Shown here: piece by piece, positions 63,499 to 64,000 of the stretch
How the letters are laid out: each line of letters starts with the position of its first letter
How positions within the stretch are numbered: the stretch's first letter is position 1
Assembly: GCF_030209745.1 (NCBI RefSeq)
Contig: NZ_JARVRJ010000009.1
Location: 310,001-374,000 of the forward strand
DNA from: Arthrobacter sp. fls2-241-R2A-200
GTDB lineage: Bacteria; Actinomycetota; Actinomycetes; Actinomycetales; Micrococcaceae
Direction of reading: 5' to 3'
DNA: 64,000 nucleotides
Made by a program: the position numbers and the translations under genes
Notes under the pieces: model-generated
What the model was told of the DNA's origin: nothing
The model's database searches: none
What the model saw: only the letters and a program-made list of their open reading frames with translations

Positions 63499-64000
63499 CG
63501 TACCTCCGGCTCGCACTGGCCTTCATCTCGGCGGCCATCATTGCCGGCGTGATCTTTGCCCGCCTGGGCAGAGCCAAGGGCGAAGGGCGGCAGCACTGGC
63601 GAGCTGTTGGCCTCGCGTTCGCGGCCTTGGCGGTGCTGACGGCCGTGTTCGATTCGGCCATGATCGCGATGGGATTGTTCCACTACGACGCCTCGCACAT
63701 TCTCGGCGTCAAGGTGGGCCTCGCGCCGATCGAGGACTTCTCGTACCCGTTGGCGGGCGTCGTGGCGCTCCCCGGGCTGTGGATGTGGCTGACGCGCGAA
63801 CGGGACAGGGAACACCGGCAAAGCCGCAAATATCTCCTCTCCCAAGCACTGCTGGCGTCCCGGCCGGTCAGCTGGATCAACACCGCCTATCCCTTCGCCG
63901 CTGCGATGCTACTGACCACTCGCGAGGTCACCTGGGTGCTGGTCCTGGGCACTTTCTACTTCCTCATCCCGTACAACCTGGCGATGTACGGGATCAATGA
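63495..64000 (+). CDS. CrtYf cyclase subunit fused to UbiA prenyltransferase, truncated
   Basis: The reading frame from the ATG at 63495 runs without a stop to the window edge (168 codons plus 2 nt). Residues 1-105 are a CrtYf-like subunit: three or four TM segments and the motif LAPIEDFSYPLAGVVALPGLW. After a charged linker (TRERDREHRQSRK) a new domain begins at about residue 120 (LLASRPVSWINTAYPFAAAML...LGTFYFLIPYNLAMYGIN) that matches the N-terminus of UbiA-type lycopene elongases (CrtEb). In Corynebacterium these are separate genes. The fused product should add C5 units to lycopene and cyclise the ends. The symbol is left empty because two genes are merged. Confidence 0.85.
   Translation, partial: MTYLRLALAFISAAIIAGVIFARLGRAKGEGRQHWRAVGLAFAALAVLTAVFDSAMIAMGLFHYDASHILGVKVGLAPIEDFSYPLAGVVALPGLWMWLTRERDREHRQSRKYLLSQALLASRPVSWINTAYPFAAAMLLTTREVTWVLVLGTFYFLIPYNLAMYGIN

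Noticed and set aside
63290..64000. A 236-codon frame overlapping crtYe and the fused gene
   Set aside because: Arg/Ala/Gly-rich, other frame, no homology to cyclases; the overlapping ATGA-coupled genes are clearly real.

Overview
The window looks like chromosomal DNA of a high-GC actinobacterium of the family Micrococcaceae, most likely Arthrobacter or Paenarthrobacter. This rests on strong GC bias in third codon positions, many GTG/TTG starts, a Cys-Ser-Gly type HutH, a C50-type carotenoid cluster with split small lycopene cyclase subunits, MptB/GT87-type GT-C mannosyltransferases, a c-di-AMP (ydaO) riboswitch before an NlpC/P60 gene, and several apparently leaderless genes (a TANNNT box, 6-7 nt, then ATG). 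I found no rRNA, IS element, prophage or CRISPR array. The assignment is inference, because no search could be run.

Layout. 1-1.8 kb: a lipoprotein and a PKD-like secreted protein. 2.0-2.4 kb: tRNA-Phe, -Asp and -Glu on the minus strand, next to a structured stretch that may encode a small RNA. 2.5-8.1 kb: DMT transporter, PfkB kinase, minimal zincin, CDF metal exporter, double universal stress protein and a short flavoprotein-like protein. 8.2-11.5 kb: riboswitch-controlled NlpC/P60 protein, CopC-like protein and NCS2 purine permease. 11.6-19.8 kb: histidine utilisation (hutG, hutH, hutU, an IclR regulator and an amino-acid permease probably for histidine); hutI is not present. 19.9-23.1 kb: 3-hydroxybutyrate dehydrogenase, an MHS-type MFS transporter and a divergent LysR regulator. 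23-33 kb: housekeeping and hypothetical genes, including a spermidine-synthase-like protein, a DoxX-azlC-azlD operon, a GDPD and DUF445 pair with divergent leaderless promoters, pxpA and EcsC.

33.8-43.7 kb: a PoxB-like ThDP enzyme, then a complete kdpFABC-kdpDE potassium uptake operon preceded by an unrecognised 37-residue membrane peptide gene that overlaps kdpF. 43.7-47.7 kb: ilvD divergent from an XRE/MmyB regulator, and an ORC-like AAA ATPase. 47.9-54.8 kb: an MptB-like mannosyltransferase convergent with two tandem GT87 paralogues, an EAL protein that has lost its metal-binding Asp pair, and mntH. 55-57.9 kb: a secreted beta-helix protein and a GH25-like protein. 58.3 kb to the end: a CrtR-like MarR gene divergent from idi-crtE-crtB-crtI-crtYe, then a reading frame that runs from CrtYf straight into a UbiA prenyltransferase (lycopene elongase, CrtEb-like) and is cut by the window edge. 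This last set should make a C50 carotenoid from IPP/DMAPP.

The best candidates for something new are the CrtYf-UbiA fusion, the kdp-linked small membrane peptide, the degenerate EAL receptor, the structured RNA beside the tRNAs, and the recurring CTAG-containing tandem repeats at convergent gene ends.
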